Positions 40,322-49,074 of a DNA stretch of 64,000 nt are shown here, piece by piece. Position numbers and translations under genes: made by a program. The notes below the pieces were generated by a model. The model was not told where the DNA came from. It worked only from the letters and a program-made list of their open reading frames with translations, and did not search any database. Each line of letters begins with the position of its first letter. The first letter of the stretch is position 1. Origin of the DNA: Ollibium composti (GTDB lineage Bacteria; Pseudomonadota; Alphaproteobacteria; Rhizobiales; Rhizobiaceae); the NCBI RefSeq assembly GCF_004801285.1, contig NZ_SSNY01000002.1, forward strand, positions 434,001 through 498,000, written 5' to 3'.

Positions 40322-41458
40322 TCAATCCAGCGTGCGCCTGAACCGCACCAGCGCGAAGCAGGCGAACAGCACCACGAACCCCAGCAGCCAGCCAATCTCG
40401 CCGGCCACCGCCGGCAGTTCGGCGCCCTTCAGCATGACGGCACGGACGATGCGCAGGAAGTGCGTCAACGGCAGGATCTCGCCCAGCGCCTGTGCCCAAC
40501 CCGGCATACCGCGATAGGGGAACATGAAGCCGGACAAGAGGATCGACGGCAGGAAGAAGAACACGGTGAGCTGCATGGCCTGCATCTGCGTGCGCGACAC
40601 GGTGGAAATCGTGTAGCCGAGCAGCACCAGCCCGAGCACGAAGATCAGGATGGCGGACAGAAGCAGCGGCAAGCCGCCGACGAACGGCACGAAGAACAAC
40701 AGCTTGGCGGCGATCAGGATCATCACCACCTGCACGGCGCCGACGCCGGCATAAGGCAGCACCTTGCCCAGCATGATCTCGGCGGGGCTGGCCGGCATGG
40801 CGAGCAGGTTCTCCATCGTGCCGCGCTCGGTCTCGCGCGTCAGCGCCATGGCCGTCATCATCACCATGGTCATCTGCAATATGACGCCGAGCAGGCCGGG
40901 CACGATGTTGTATTGCGAGACGCCCTCCGGGTTGTAGAGCCGGTGCACCACCACGTCGAGCTGGTCGGCGGCGATCGCCGCCGCCGTCTCGCTCATCCCT
41001 TTGGCTCTCAGCAGCGCCTGCCCGGCGATGGTGCCGAGCGTCGAGATGGCGCCGCTGGCGACCGACGGGTCGGTGGCGTCGGCCTCGATGAGGATTTGTG
41101 GATGGTCGTCGCGTTCCACCCGGCGGCCGAAATCGGCCGGGATCGTCACCACGAAGGAGACGTCGCCGCGCGCCAAAAGGAGGTCCGCCTCGGCCTCCGT
41201 GCGTGCGATGTGGTCGAAGCGGTAGTAGCCGGTGTTCTCCAGCGCCGACACCATGGCGCGCGTATAGGCGTCGTTGCTCATGGCGAGAAGTGCGGCCGGC
41301 AGGCGCTTCGGGTCGTTGTTGATGGCGAAGCCGAACAGGATCAAGAGCATCAGCGGCACGCCGAGCATCATCGCGAAGGTGACGCGGTCGCGCCGCATCT
41401 GGATGAATTCCTTGACGAGCAGCGCGCCGAGCCGGGCAGGGGAGAAGACGGTGTTCAT
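40322..41458 (-). CDS. ABC-2 type transporter permease (YbhS/YbhR-like)
   Basis: A 378-residue permease with an N-terminal membrane segment (FAMMLGVPLMLLILFGFAI), a large periplasmic domain (residues about 45-170) and five further membrane segments from about residue 175. This is the layout of YbhS/YbhR and YhhJ exporters. It is last in the operon TetR, adaptor, ATPase, permease, all on the minus strand. E. coli has two such permeases (ybhS, ybhR); here only one is present, so it would act as a homodimer. The repeat at 41473-41748 separates it from the ATPase gene. Confidence 0.92.
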   Translation of the reverse strand: MNTVFSPARLGALLVKEFIQMRRDRVTFAMMLGVPLMLLILFGFAINNDPKRLPAALLAMSNDAYTRAMVSALENTGYYRFDHIARTEAEADLLLARGDVSFVVTIPADFGRRVERDDHPQILIEADATDPSVASGAISTLGTIAGQALLRAKGMSETAAAIAADQLDVVVHRLYNPEGVSQYNIVPGLLGVILQMTMVMMTAMALTRETERGTMENLLAMPASPAEIMLGKVLPYAGVGAVQVVMILIAAKLLFFVPFVGGLPLLLSAILIFVLGLVLLGYTISTVSRTQMQAMQLTVFFFLPSILLSGFMFPYRGMPGWAQALGEILPLTHFLRIVRAVMLKGAELPAVAGEIGWLLGFVVLFACFALVRFRRTLD

Positions 41459-41472
41459 CGATGCACCGCCTT

Positions 41473-41748
41473 TCCCCTCCCTCTTGAGGGGAGGGTGGCG
41501 CGCGTAGCGGGTCGGGAGGGGTCGCTGGCCGTAAGGCGCGACGCTCCACGCTTCTGCCCGCGGGCTGGGCGCTTACTTGCGAATGGTTCCTTGAACTCGG
41601 AGGTCGAGCACCCCCACCCTTGTTCCCTCCCCTCAAGGGGGAGGGAGACGCTGACGCCGCCGTTTCGTTCAAAGTTGCCGACGTTGGCGTATTGCGGCAT
41701 CGCCCTGAAATCCCCCTCCCCCTTGAGGGGAGGGGTCAGGGGTGGGGG
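41473..41748. repeat. Two adjacent CCCTCCCCTCAAGGGG / CCCCTTGAGGGGAGGGG repeats
   Basis: The 316-bp gap between the permease and ATPase genes contains two elements. The first is 41473-41529 (CCCCTCCCTCTTGAGGGGAG with GCGTAGCGGGTCGGGAGGGG). The second is 41611-41748 (CCCCCACCCTTGTTCCCTCC, CAAGGGGGAGGG, CCCCCTTGAGGGGAGGGG, GGGGTGGGGG). Related elements occur at 58690-58834. No coding sequence was seen. Confidence 0.8.
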
Positions 41749-41774
41749 TGCGGCACCATATCCGCTGCTTCTCG

Positions 41775-42692
41775 TCACGCCATATTGTCCTTCGAGCCGG
41801 CCATGAACTGGATGAAAACATCCTCCAGGCTGGTTTCGCCCGGCGCTACCTTGACGTCGTAGGCCTTGCCGACCGCGTCCAGCGCCGCCTTCAGCGCCTT
41901 GGCGTCGGAGCCGACGACATGAAGCGTCGCGCCGAACGGCGCCACCTGCTCGACGCCGGGCTTGCCCTTCAGCGCCTCGGCGGCCTGGTCGAGCGCCGGC
42001 CCGCTGACGACGAAGGTGGTGAGTCCGGCGTTCTTGACCACCTCGTCCACCGTGCCTGTGGCCAGCAGTTTGCCGTAGGAGATGTAGGAGATGCGGTGGC
42101 AGCGTTCCGCCTCGTCCATGTAGTGGGTGGAGACCAGAACGGTGAGCCCGCCATGCGCGAGGCGATGGATCTCGTCCCAGAACTCGCGCCGCGCCTTGGG
42201 GTCGACGCCGGCGGTCGGCTCGTCGAGCAAGAGCAGCTTCGGCTTGTGCATGATGCAGGCGGCCAGCGCCAGCCGCTGCTTCCAGCCGCCCGACAGCGTG
42301 CCGGCGAGCTGGTCGCGGCGCGAGGTGAGCCCGAGGTCCTCCAGCGTGTCGGCCACATGCTTTTCCGCCGGCTTCAACTGGTAGAGCCGGGCGACGAAGG
42401 CGAGGTTCTCGGCGATCGTCAGGTCCTCGTAGAAGGAGAAGCGCTGCGTCATGTAGCCGACCTCACGCTTGATCGACAGGCCTTCCTGCCGGATGTCGAA
42501 GCCCAGTACCGTGCCTTCGCCCTCGTCGGGTGTGAGCAGCCCGCACATCATGCGGATCGTCGTGGTCTTGCCCGAGCCGTTCGGCCCGAGAAAGCCGACG
42601 ATCTCGCCTTCCTCGACCGTCATTGACACGTGGTCGACCACGGTGCGGTCGCCGAAGCGTTTTGTCAGGTTGGTGACGGCGATGGCGGTCAT
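41775..42692 (-). CDS. ABC transporter ATP-binding protein (YbhF-like)
   Basis: A 305-residue ABC ATPase. Walker A is GPNGSGKTTT (near residue 37), the ABC signature is LSGGWKQRLALA and Walker B is [13 protein letters not shown], followed by VLVSTHYMDEAERC. The last 80 residues form the C-terminal regulatory part seen in drug-export ATPases. It energises the ABC-2 permease at 40322. It lies between the HlyD-like adaptor gene and the permease gene. A long imperfect inverted repeat (42716-42808) lies directly before its start. Confidence 0.95.
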   Translation of the reverse strand: MTAIAVTNLTKRFGDRTVVDHVSMTVEEGEIVGFLGPNGSGKTTTIRMMCGLLTPDEGEGTVLGFDIRQEGLSIKREVGYMTQRFSFYEDLTIAENLAFVARLYQLKPAEKHVADTLEDLGLTSRRDQLAGTLSGGWKQRLALAACIMHKPKLLLLDEPTAGVDPKARREFWDEIHRLAHGGLTVLVSTHYMDEAERCHRISYISYGKLLATGTVDEVVKNAGLTTFVVSGPALDQAAEALKGKPGVEQVAPFGATLHVVGSDAKALKAALDAVGKAYDVKVAPGETSLEDVFIQFMAGSKDNMA

Positions 42693-42715
42693 CGGCGCCG
42701 ACCTTCGGTCGGCAG

Positions 42716-42808
42716 GGCAATAGGGGGGTAGGGCAATAGGGCAGTATGAAGATCGCCCGCCGGGAGGAAAGCAAACATACTGCCCTACTCCCCTACTGCC
42801 CTATTGCC
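42716..42808. repeat. 32-base imperfect inverted repeat made of CCCTATTG/CCCTACTG units
   Basis: The left arm (42716-42747) and right arm (42777-42808) are complementary at about 28 of 32 positions, with a 29-base loop. The arms are short iterations of CTGCCCTA/TTGCCCTA, so this looks like a slipped microsatellite palindrome. The right arm forms the last codons of the adaptor gene; the loop lies between adaptor and ATPase and could limit ATPase translation. Confidence 0.65.
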
Positions 42809-43747
42809 TTCCAGGTCCACATCCACGATCTGCCCCGGCTGCAACGGCCCGGCGCCCCCTTCGGGCCGCGCCTCGACGAGGTAGACCAGCTTCTGGCGGT
42901 TCTCGAGCGAGTAGATGACCGGCGGGGTGAATTCGGGGTCCGGCGAGACATAGCTGACGCGCGCCTTCAGGCCCGGCCCGCAGCCGTCGCAGCGCACGGC
43001 AAGCTCGGAGCCGACCTTGATCGAGGAAAAGGCGGCTTCCGGCACGTAGACGGTGAGCTTGACCGCGCCGTCGGGCAGCATGGAGACGACCGGCGCGGTC
43101 GGCCCCGCCGTGTCGCCGGGGTCGCGGATGACGTCGTTGATGCGGCCCGCCGCCGGCGCCGTGAGCGTCCGCTTCGTTAGCCGCCATTCCGCCTGATCGA
43201 GCGCCGCCTTCGCCTGCTTCACCGCATTGTCGGCGGCCTTGATCGCCTCCGGCCGCGCCGGCAGTTTCGCCACCGCGAGATTGGCTTCGCTCTGGCCGAT
43301 CGCCGCCTGTGCGACTTCCACGGCCGTCGTCGCCTCGTCGAGCTGCGCCTGCGTGGCGATGCCGCGCTTGGCGAGGTCGCGGGTGCGGTCGAGCACGCGC
43401 CCGGCCTCGTCGGCCTGTGCCTTGGCCGAACGCACCGCCGCCTCCAGCACGGCGATCTCTTCCGGCCGCTTGCCGACCTTCAGGTCGGCGAGCTGCGCCT
43501 CGGCGGCGCCCAGCGCGGCTTGCGCCTGCGCGACCGCTATGCCGGCGTCGGCATCCTCCAAAGTCGCCAGCGCGGCACCCGCCGCGACCTGGTCGCCGCG
43601 CCTCACCGAGACCGACTGCACCTGCGCCACCTCGATGGGGGCGAGAAGCACGTAGTCGCCCTCGACATAGCCGACGGCCAGGGGTGCGGCCGGCGCACAG
43701 GCGCTGAAAAGCTGCGCGGCCAGCGGCAGCGAGCACAGGAAATTCAT
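42785..43747 (-). CDS. HlyD-family periplasmic adaptor (YbhG-like)
   Basis: A 320-residue membrane-fusion protein. A signal-anchor region (FLCSLPLAAQLFSACAPAAP) is followed by a lipoyl-like half-motif (GDYVLLAPIEVAQVQSVSVR), a long alpha-hairpin coiled coil (AQAALGAAEAQLADLKVGKR, residues about 85-180) and a beta-barrel with TLTAPAAGRINDV. YbhG, its E. coli analogue, works with an ABC-2 exporter. The start overlaps the stop of the TetR gene by 4 bp, so translation is coupled. The last codons fall in a palindromic repeat and vary in composition. Confidence 0.92.
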   Translation of the reverse strand: MNFLCSLPLAAQLFSACAPAAPLAVGYVEGDYVLLAPIEVAQVQSVSVRRGDQVAAGAALATLEDADAGIAVAQAQAALGAAEAQLADLKVGKRPEEIAVLEAAVRSAKAQADEAGRVLDRTRDLAKRGIATQAQLDEATTAVEVAQAAIGQSEANLAVAKLPARPEAIKAADNAVKQAKAALDQAEWRLTKRTLTAPAAGRINDVIRDPGDTAGPTAPVVSMLPDGAVKLTVYVPEAAFSSIKVGSELAVRCDGCGPGLKARVSYVSPDPEFTPPVIYSLENRQKLVYLVEARPEGGAGPLQPGQIVDVDLEGNRAVGE

Positions 43748-44436
43748 GGCTTTTCGCTCCGTGCCGCCAGTATGGCGGAAAGATTGGCGACGGCGACCTC
43801 CGCCACCTTGGCGGCTTCCGCCTCGCCGATGCCGTCCCAGCCCATGCGCCGCATCACCGGCTCGCGGCCGATGCGGAAATAGAGGACCTGGCCGATCATG
43901 GTGAAGACGGAAAGCCGCGTGCGCTCGCTCTCGGCCGGCTCGCCGGTCGCCTGTTCCCACAGCGCGCACAGCCGGCGGTGGGTGGGCGCGAACACGCCGT
44001 CATAGATGCGGTCCAGCGTCGGCGTCGGCTGCGACAGCTCGCGCAGGATGAACTGCACGATCTCGCCGGCTTCCGGCCGCGCCACCATGAAGGCCACCAT
44101 CTGCCGCGTCGCCTCGATCAGCCGGGCGCGCGCTTCCTGCGGCTCCAGCCGCTCGGGCGGAGCGTCCGTGCCGCCGGTCGCCTGCCGTGCGATCGTCTGG
44201 ATCATGCCGACGATATGGTCGGCGACGGCGGCGCGCAGCCCTTCCTTGCCGCCGAAATGATAGGCGATGGAACCGATATTGGCCTTCGCCGCCGCCGCGA
44301 TCTCGCGCGTCGAGGTGCCGTCGTAACCTTGCTGCCCGAACAGTTTCAGCGCCGCGCGGATCAGCGCCATGCGCGTCATCTCTGACGGGGAGGCGGGCGT
44401 GGGCGGATGCTCGCCGGGGGTGGAGGTCGATATCAT
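43744..44436 (-). CDS. TetR-family regulator with CerR/CecR-like C-terminal domain
   Basis: A 230-residue regulator, first in the exporter operon. The helix-turn-helix is at residues about 22-67 (LIRAALKLFGQQGYDGTSTR, KANIGSIAYHFGGKEGLRAA), and the C-terminal part fits the CecR/YbiH type. CecR regulates ybhGFSR in E. coli. No ribosome site precedes the ATG at 44436 (a TTG at 44439 is adjacent), so the message may be leaderless. The 20-bp near-palindrome at 44446-44465 is its likely operator. Confidence 0.92.
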   Translation of the reverse strand: MISTSTPGEHPPTPASPSEMTRMALIRAALKLFGQQGYDGTSTREIAAAAKANIGSIAYHFGGKEGLRAAVADHIVGMIQTIARQATGGTDAPPERLEPQEARARLIEATRQMVAFMVARPEAGEIVQFILRELSQPTPTLDRIYDGVFAPTHRRLCALWEQATGEPAESERTRLSVFTMIGQVLYFRIGREPVMRRMGWDGIGEAEAAKVAEVAVANLSAILAARSEKP

Positions 44437-44445
44437 CAATGTAAT

Positions 44446-44465
44446 TTAATCAATCGAATGATTAA
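44446..44465. promoter_or_regulatory. TetR operator of the exporter operon
   Basis: TTAATCA-ATCGAA-TGATTAA has perfect 7-bp arms, and 18 of 20 positions are symmetric. It lies 10 bp upstream of the TetR start, within the promoter zone, and reads like the autoregulatory operators of TetR-family repressors. Confidence 0.72.
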
Positions 44466-44546
44466 TGTAAAGGGGTGACCATGTCGCCCCGGAATGCATA
44501 GTCGCCACCGGTTGATTTGCCGCCGCCGGCGCGCTTAAGTCGGGCC

Positions 44547-45020
44547 ATGGCCAAGGAGATCGAGCGAAAATTCCTGGTGGAAAGCAGCGACTGGCGCCCG
44601 GCGGTGGAGGCCAGCGTCTCGATCGTGCAGTTCTACCTGGCGATCTCGTCCGAGCGCTCGATCCGCCTGCGCATCAGCGACGGCCGCAAGGCCAAGCTCA
44701 CCCTGAAGTTCGGCTCCGACCTCGCCGCACGCGACGAATACGAATATCCGGTGCCGCTGGCCGAAGCGCGCGACATGATGCAGTTCGCCATCGGCACGGT
44801 CATCCGCAAGGTCCGCCACCACGTCCGCCATCGCGGCTATCTCTACGAGGTCGACGTCTTCAACGACACGCTGGACGGATTGGTGGTTGCCGAGCTGGAA
44901 ACGCCCGACCGCGTGGCGTCCGACATGCTGCCGGCCTGGCTCGGCCGCGAGGTCACCGGCGAGGTGCGCTATTCCAACGCCTCGCTGGCCCTGAACGGCT
45001 ATCCGGAACGCCCGTCGTGA
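44547..45020 (+). CDS. CYTH domain triphosphate tunnel metalloenzyme
   Basis: A 157-residue CYTH protein. MAKEIERKFLV holds the ExExK signature; the Arg/Lys/Glu-rich strands SIRLRISDGRKAKLTLKFGS and RKVRHHVRHRGYLYEVDVFN line the triphosphate tunnel. Relatives are tripolyphosphatases, thiamine triphosphatases or class IV adenylate cyclases, so the exact substrate cannot be stated. The start at 44547 begins directly with the family motif; an in-frame TTG at 44517 is an unlikely alternative. It lies alone after the divergent exporter operon and before a palindromic repeat. Confidence 0.92.
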   Translation: MAKEIERKFLVESSDWRPAVEASVSIVQFYLAISSERSIRLRISDGRKAKLTLKFGSDLAARDEYEYPVPLAEARDMMQFAIGTVIRKVRHHVRHRGYLYEVDVFNDTLDGLVVAELETPDRVASDMLPAWLGREVTGEVRYSNASLALNGYPERPS

Positions 45021-45110
45021 TGCGGCGTCCAAGCAATGCCGGGCTGCCTGAAGTAGCCGCATGCAAGGCGACGACATATGAAACATCGCGTCGAACGATC
45101 CGGCCACAGA

Positions 45111-45248
45111 CCCCCACCCCTTACCCCTCCCCGCAAGGGGGAGGGGGACGCAGACACCGTCGTTTCGTCCAAAATTGGCGGCGTTGGCACATCGTGGCCC
45201 GGCGGCGAAGTTCCCCTCCCCCTTGCGGGGAGGGGCTAGGGGTGGGGG
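45111..45248. repeat. CCCCCACCCCTTACCCCTCCCC...GGGGAGGGGCTAGGGGTGGGGG repeat
   Basis: Third copy of the 29032-29123 family with a centre of about 65 bp. It fills the 268-bp gap between the CYTH gene and the YiiX-like gene. Nothing coding was seen in it. Confidence 0.85.
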
Positions 45249-45288
45249 TCTGCTTGCTATCCACTCGTTCCACGGCCGGAGCCGAGCC

Positions 45289-46119
45289 ATGACCGCGCCG
45301 GCCGAAACCGTCCTCGACCGCATCGGCCGCTGGCTCGCCGGCCGCCTGCAGGAGGAATCCTCCGGCTACGAGCCCTACACGCCCTCCGACCCCGAGACCC
45401 TGCGCCGTGTCTTGCAGCCGGGCGACATCCTGCTGGTCGAGGGCAACCAGAAAATCTCGGCGGCGATCAAGTACCTCACCCAGTCGACATGGTCGCACGC
45501 CGCCCTCTATGTCGGCGACGCCATGCCCGAGCCCGAGGACGGCTCGGAGCGGCCGCGTCTTATCGAGGTGACTATGGGCGAGGGGTGCGTGGCCGTTCCC
45601 CTGTCGCGCTACCAGACCTACAACACCCGCATCTGCCGGGCGAGCGGGCTGTCGCCGGAGGATCGGGCAGAAGTGGTCTCCTTCATGGTCGGCAAGCTCG
45701 GCCTGCGCTACGACCTGAAGAACATCTTCGACATGCTGCGCTATTTCATGCCGACGCCGCCGGTGCCGGTGCGCTGGCGCCGCCGCATGCTCGCCTTCGG
45801 CTCCGGCGATCCGACCCGCGCCATCTGCTCGACGCTGATCGCCGAAGCCTATGGCCGCATCCGCTATCCCATCCTGCCGGAGATCACGCTGGCGCCGGGG
45901 CGCGCCTCGGCGCAGTCGCGCTATTCCAGGCAGGAGATCCTGCACATTCGCCACTATTCGCTCTACACGCCGCGCGACTTCGACCTGTCGCCCTATTTCC
46001 GCATCGTCAAGCCGACGCTGGAATACGGCTTCGACTACCGCGCCGTGCGCTGGAGCGACGATGCGGCACGCAATGCGGTCGAGCCGGCGCAGGCCGAACC
46101 GCAACCGCCAGCGCCTTAG
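45289..46119 (+). CDS. YiiX/YebB-like NlpC/P60-superfamily cysteine hydrolase
   Basis: A 276-residue permuted papain-like hydrolase. The catalytic His is in STWSHAALYVGD (near residue 71), the Cys in RAICSTLIAEAYG (near 181), and LQPGDILLVEGNQKISAAIK is the usual N-terminal strand. Relatives act on amide bonds of lipids or cell-wall peptides. No signal peptide is visible, so it would be cytoplasmic. The start at 45289 (MTAPAETV) is the first ATG after the repeat. The stop overlaps that of the convergent SulP gene by 4 bp. Confidence 0.83.
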   Translation: MTAPAETVLDRIGRWLAGRLQEESSGYEPYTPSDPETLRRVLQPGDILLVEGNQKISAAIKYLTQSTWSHAALYVGDAMPEPEDGSERPRLIEVTMGEGCVAVPLSRYQTYNTRICRASGLSPEDRAEVVSFMVGKLGLRYDLKNIFDMLRYFMPTPPVPVRWRRRMLAFGSGDPTRAICSTLIAEAYGRIRYPILPEITLAPGRASAQSRYSRQEILHIRHYSLYTPRDFDLSPYFRIVKPTLEYGFDYRAVRWSDDAARNAVEPAQAEPQPPAP

Positions 46120-47840
46120 GAAACAGTCTGCGCGGCTGGCTCGGCCAGTTGCGCGCGGGCTTCGGTGACCGAGGCGGCAAAACTCGCCAGCGGCCGCCTG
46201 ACGCCGTGGGTGATCAGCATGCGCCGGGTCTGCGGCGACGCCCCGGCGATGATGAAGCGCACGCCGGCGCGCTTCGCCTTCTTCGCCGCGCCTTCGATGA
46301 CGTTGGCGGCGGTCGAATCGAGGAACGGCACGGCCGAGCAGTCGAGGATGAAGTTCTTGCGCTGGTCGGCGATGCGGTCGAGCACCACCGCCACCGTCGC
46401 GGCGGCGCCGAAGAAGAAGGCGCCCGAAATGCGGTAGACGACCGTGTCGGGATCGGCGCCGGTCGCCGGGTCGTAGGCGGTGCGGGCGCCGTTGGCGTCG
46501 TCGGCGCGGTCGTCCACCAGTTGCGGCGCGTGCGCCTCCACCGCGACCGAGCGCGCCATGCGGCCGATGAACAGCAGCGCGCCGAGCGCGAAGCCGACCA
46601 CGATGCCGGTGGTGAGGTCGCGGAAGATGACCAGCGCGAAGGTGACGGCAAGCACCAGCGCGTCCCCCCGCGACGAGCGCACGAGGGCGGCGACGGCAGG
46701 CTTTTCCACCATGTTCCAGGCGACCGTCGCCAGCACGCCGGCCAGCGCCGCCAGCGGGATGTAGCTGGCCAGCGGCGCGGCCACCAGCATGAACAGGAGG
46801 ATGAACAGCGAGTGGAAGATGCCGGACGCCGGCCCGTGCGCGCCGGCGCGGATGTTGGTGGCGGTGCGCGCGATCAGGCCGGTCACGCAGATGCCACCGA
46901 ACAGGGCCGAGCCGATGTTGGCGACGCCCTGCGCCACCAGTTCGCAGTTGGAACGGTGGCGCCGCCCGGTCATGCCGTCGGCCACGACCGCCGACAGGAG
47001 CGATTCGATCGCCGCCAGCAGCGCGAAGGAGAAGGCGTCCGGCAGCACAGCCAGCATCTTGTCGAGGCTCAGCATCGGCAGCGCCGGCTCAGGCAGTGTG
47101 CGCGGGATGCCGCCGAACTGGCTGCCGATGGTGGCGACTGGAAGCTGGAACAGGACAGCCGCCACCGAAGCGGCGGCGACGGCGATCAGCAGCCCCGGCC
47201 AGTGCGGGCGCCAGCGCTTCAGCCCGACGATGACGGCGATCGTCAGCGCGGACAGGGCAACGGCCGCCGGATTGACGGTGCCGGCCGCCCGGCCGAGCGC
47301 GATCAGCCGGGGCACGAGGTCGCCCGGCTCCTTGCCGGCCAGCGTCAGCCCGAACAGGTCGTGCAGCTGGCTGGACAGGATGATGACGGCGATGCCGGCG
47401 GTGAAGCCGACCGTCACCGGATAGGGGATGAATTTCACATAGGCGCCGAGCCGCAGGTAGCCGGCGGCGATGAGGAAGATGCCCGCCATCAGCGTCGCCA
47501 GGATCAGCCCGTCGACGCCGTGCCGGTCTACCGTCGAGGCGACCAGCACGATGAAGGCGCCGGCCGGACCGCCGATCTGGAAGCGGCTGCCGCCGAGCGC
47601 GCCGACGAGGAAGCCGCCGACGACGGCGGTGAACAGGCCCCGCGACGGCTCGACATGCGAGGCGATGGCGATCGCCATCGACAGCGGCAGCGCCACGATC
47701 GCCACCGTCAGCCCGGCGATCACGTCGGCCTGCAACTGCTTCAGGCCGTAGCCTTCGCGCAGCACCGTCACCAGCTTGGGCGTGAAAAGCTCCGCGAAGC
47801 TGGGACCCTTCGGCTTGTGTGCTGTGTCGATCCGGTTCAT
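46116..47840 (-). CDS. SulP-family inorganic anion transporter with STAS domain
   Basis: A 574-residue SLC26/SulP transporter. The membrane part (about 12-14 segments, residues 25-430) begins QADVIAGLTVAIVALPLSMAIA and contains GPAGAFIVLVAS and the VGFTAGIAVIILSSQLHD region. A cytoplasmic STAS domain with NFILDCSAVPFLDSTAANVI occupies residues about 450-570. Family members import sulfate, bicarbonate or other anions. No carbonic anhydrase or sulfate assimilation genes adjoin it, so the ion is not assigned. It overlaps the convergent YiiX-like gene by 4 bp. Confidence 0.94.
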   Translation of the reverse strand: MNRIDTAHKPKGPSFAELFTPKLVTVLREGYGLKQLQADVIAGLTVAIVALPLSMAIAIASHVEPSRGLFTAVVGGFLVGALGGSRFQIGGPAGAFIVLVASTVDRHGVDGLILATLMAGIFLIAAGYLRLGAYVKFIPYPVTVGFTAGIAVIILSSQLHDLFGLTLAGKEPGDLVPRLIALGRAAGTVNPAAVALSALTIAVIVGLKRWRPHWPGLLIAVAAASVAAVLFQLPVATIGSQFGGIPRTLPEPALPMLSLDKMLAVLPDAFSFALLAAIESLLSAVVADGMTGRRHRSNCELVAQGVANIGSALFGGICVTGLIARTATNIRAGAHGPASGIFHSLFILLFMLVAAPLASYIPLAALAGVLATVAWNMVEKPAVAALVRSSRGDALVLAVTFALVIFRDLTTGIVVGFALGALLFIGRMARSVAVEAHAPQLVDDRADDANGARTAYDPATGADPDTVVYRISGAFFFGAAATVAVVLDRIADQRKNFILDCSAVPFLDSTAANVIEGAAKKAKRAGVRFIIAGASPQTRRMLITHGVRRPLASFAASVTEARAQLAEPAAQTVS

Positions 47841-47931
47841 GACCCGCCATCCGCTCCAAAGCGGCGGGATCGTCGGCTGGCCATGGCAGGCTGGAGGTCG
47901 GCGGTCGCCGTCGCGACTTAATCTGGTTGCC

Positions 47932-47973
47932 GCAATTCCGGACGGAAAACCGGGGCCGCTTTTCCGGGAATCG
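47932..47973. repeat. Second copy of the GGACGGAAA hairpin repeat
   Basis: GCAATTCCGGACGGAAAACC and GGGGCCGCTTTTCCGGGAAT pair as in the element at 12844-12887. It lies in the 166-bp gap between the SulP start and the Xre gene stop. Confidence 0.6.
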
Positions 47974-48006
47974 CTGCGTCTGCCGACTTGCGAACGGGAA
48001 TCCTGC

Positions 48007-48258
48007 CTAGGTGCCGGCCTTGAGGCGTACGCCCCGTCCGCCGCGCTCGCTGGCCTGGTTCTCGCCGATCAGCTCCACCCCGGCCTCGTCGAGCGCCTGG
48101 ATGACCTTCATCAGCGTGTCGACCACGCCGCGCACGACGCCGTCGCTCGCCTCCATGCGCTGGATGGTCGGCAGGGAGACGCCGGCGCGCTCGGCGAGCG
48201 TCTTCTGGTCGATGCCGGCCAGCGCCCTGGCGGCGCGCATCTGCGCTGCCGTGATCAC
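48007..48258 (-). CDS. Xre-type helix-turn-helix regulator
   Basis: An 83-residue HTH_3 protein: MRAARALAGIDQKTLAERAG and VSLPTIQRMEASDG give the Cro/C1 helix-turn-helix, and LMKVIQALDEAGVELIGENQ the last helix. A GTG start at 48258 fits. Such single-domain regulators are common in alphaproteobacteria; its target is unknown. It lies alone between a repeat and the PAP2 gene. Confidence 0.85.
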   Translation of the reverse strand: MITAAQMRAARALAGIDQKTLAERAGVSLPTIQRMEASDGVVRGVVDTLMKVIQALDEAGVELIGENQASERGGRGVRLKAGT

Positions 48259-48348
48259 CGGTCAGAACTCCCGTCTGAGTCTGCAAGATGCATGTATAAT
48301 ACTGTCATAATGATGTGTCAAACATGAATACAGATAAACGATACCGGA

Positions 48349-49074
48349 TCATTCGCCCTCGTCCACCGTCCTGCGCCGCTGCAGCAGCCGCGCCGCCAGC
48401 CAGCACAGCATGGCCCATGCGAAGCCGGCGCACCAGCCCGCCAGCACGTCGGACGGCCAGTGCACGCCGAGGTAGACGCGGCTGATGCCGACCATCAGCG
48501 TCACCAGCACCGCCAGCGACAGGAGGTAGATTTTGGTCGCCCGGCCGCGCACGAAACGCGCCGCCAGCGTTCCCAGGGTGAGATAGGTGACGGCTGACAG
48601 CATGGCGTGGCCGCTGGGGAAGGACAGCGAGGTCTCGGTGACGAGATGCGACACCAGTTCCGGCCGCGGCCGGTCGACCTCGAGCTTGGCGAGGCTGGCC
48701 AGCACCTGGCCGCCGGCCACCGCCGCGAACACGAACAGCGCCGTGGCGCGCCGTCCGGCCAGGAGCAGGTAGACCACCGCCGCAGCCGTGACCAGAACCA
48801 GCACGCTGGTGCTGCCGAGCGCTGTGATGTCGCGCACGGCTCCCTCCAGCCGCGCCGACCCGATGGGATTGTCGGGATGCCCGGCTTCGCGGAAGGCGAG
48901 CAGGATCTGCGTGTCGAAGGCGTGCGGAGCGGTATCGCGCGCCACTTCCACCAGTTCGACGAAGCCCCATAGCGCCAGTGCGATCGTCAGCCCGGCGAGC
49001 AGGATGTCGAATTCGATCCAGCGGCCCGAGGCGCGGGCCTTCTCAGCTTCCGTCTCGTGCGTGCCCTGCGTCAT
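48349..49074 (-). CDS. PAP2-family membrane phosphatase
   Basis: A 241-residue integral membrane phosphatase with about six hydrophobic segments. The three PAP2 motifs are complete: KLEVDRPRP, SFPSGHAM and SRVYLGVHWPSDV, which supply the nucleophile His, the acid His and the phosphate Arg. Members dephosphorylate phosphatidic acid, undecaprenyl diphosphate or phosphatidylglycerophosphate. The start overlaps the stop of the small 4-TM gene by 4 bp (ATGA), so it is cotranscribed with it and with the flavoprotein gene. Confidence 0.93.
   Translation of the reverse strand: MTQGTHETEAEKARASGRWIEFDILLAGLTIALALWGFVELVEVARDTAPHAFDTQILLAFREAGHPDNPIGSARLEGAVRDITALGSTSVLVLVTAAAVVYLLLAGRRATALFVFAAVAGGQVLASLAKLEVDRPRPELVSHLVTETSLSFPSGHAMLSAVTYLTLGTLAARFVRGRATKIYLLSLAVLVTLMVGISRVYLGVHWPSDVLAGWCAGFAWAMLCWLAARLLQRRRTVDEGE

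Noticed and set aside
45489..47921. An 810-codon plus-strand frame opposite SulP and across the YiiX-like gene
   Set aside because: It crosses two genuine genes in other frames and has low-complexity composition.
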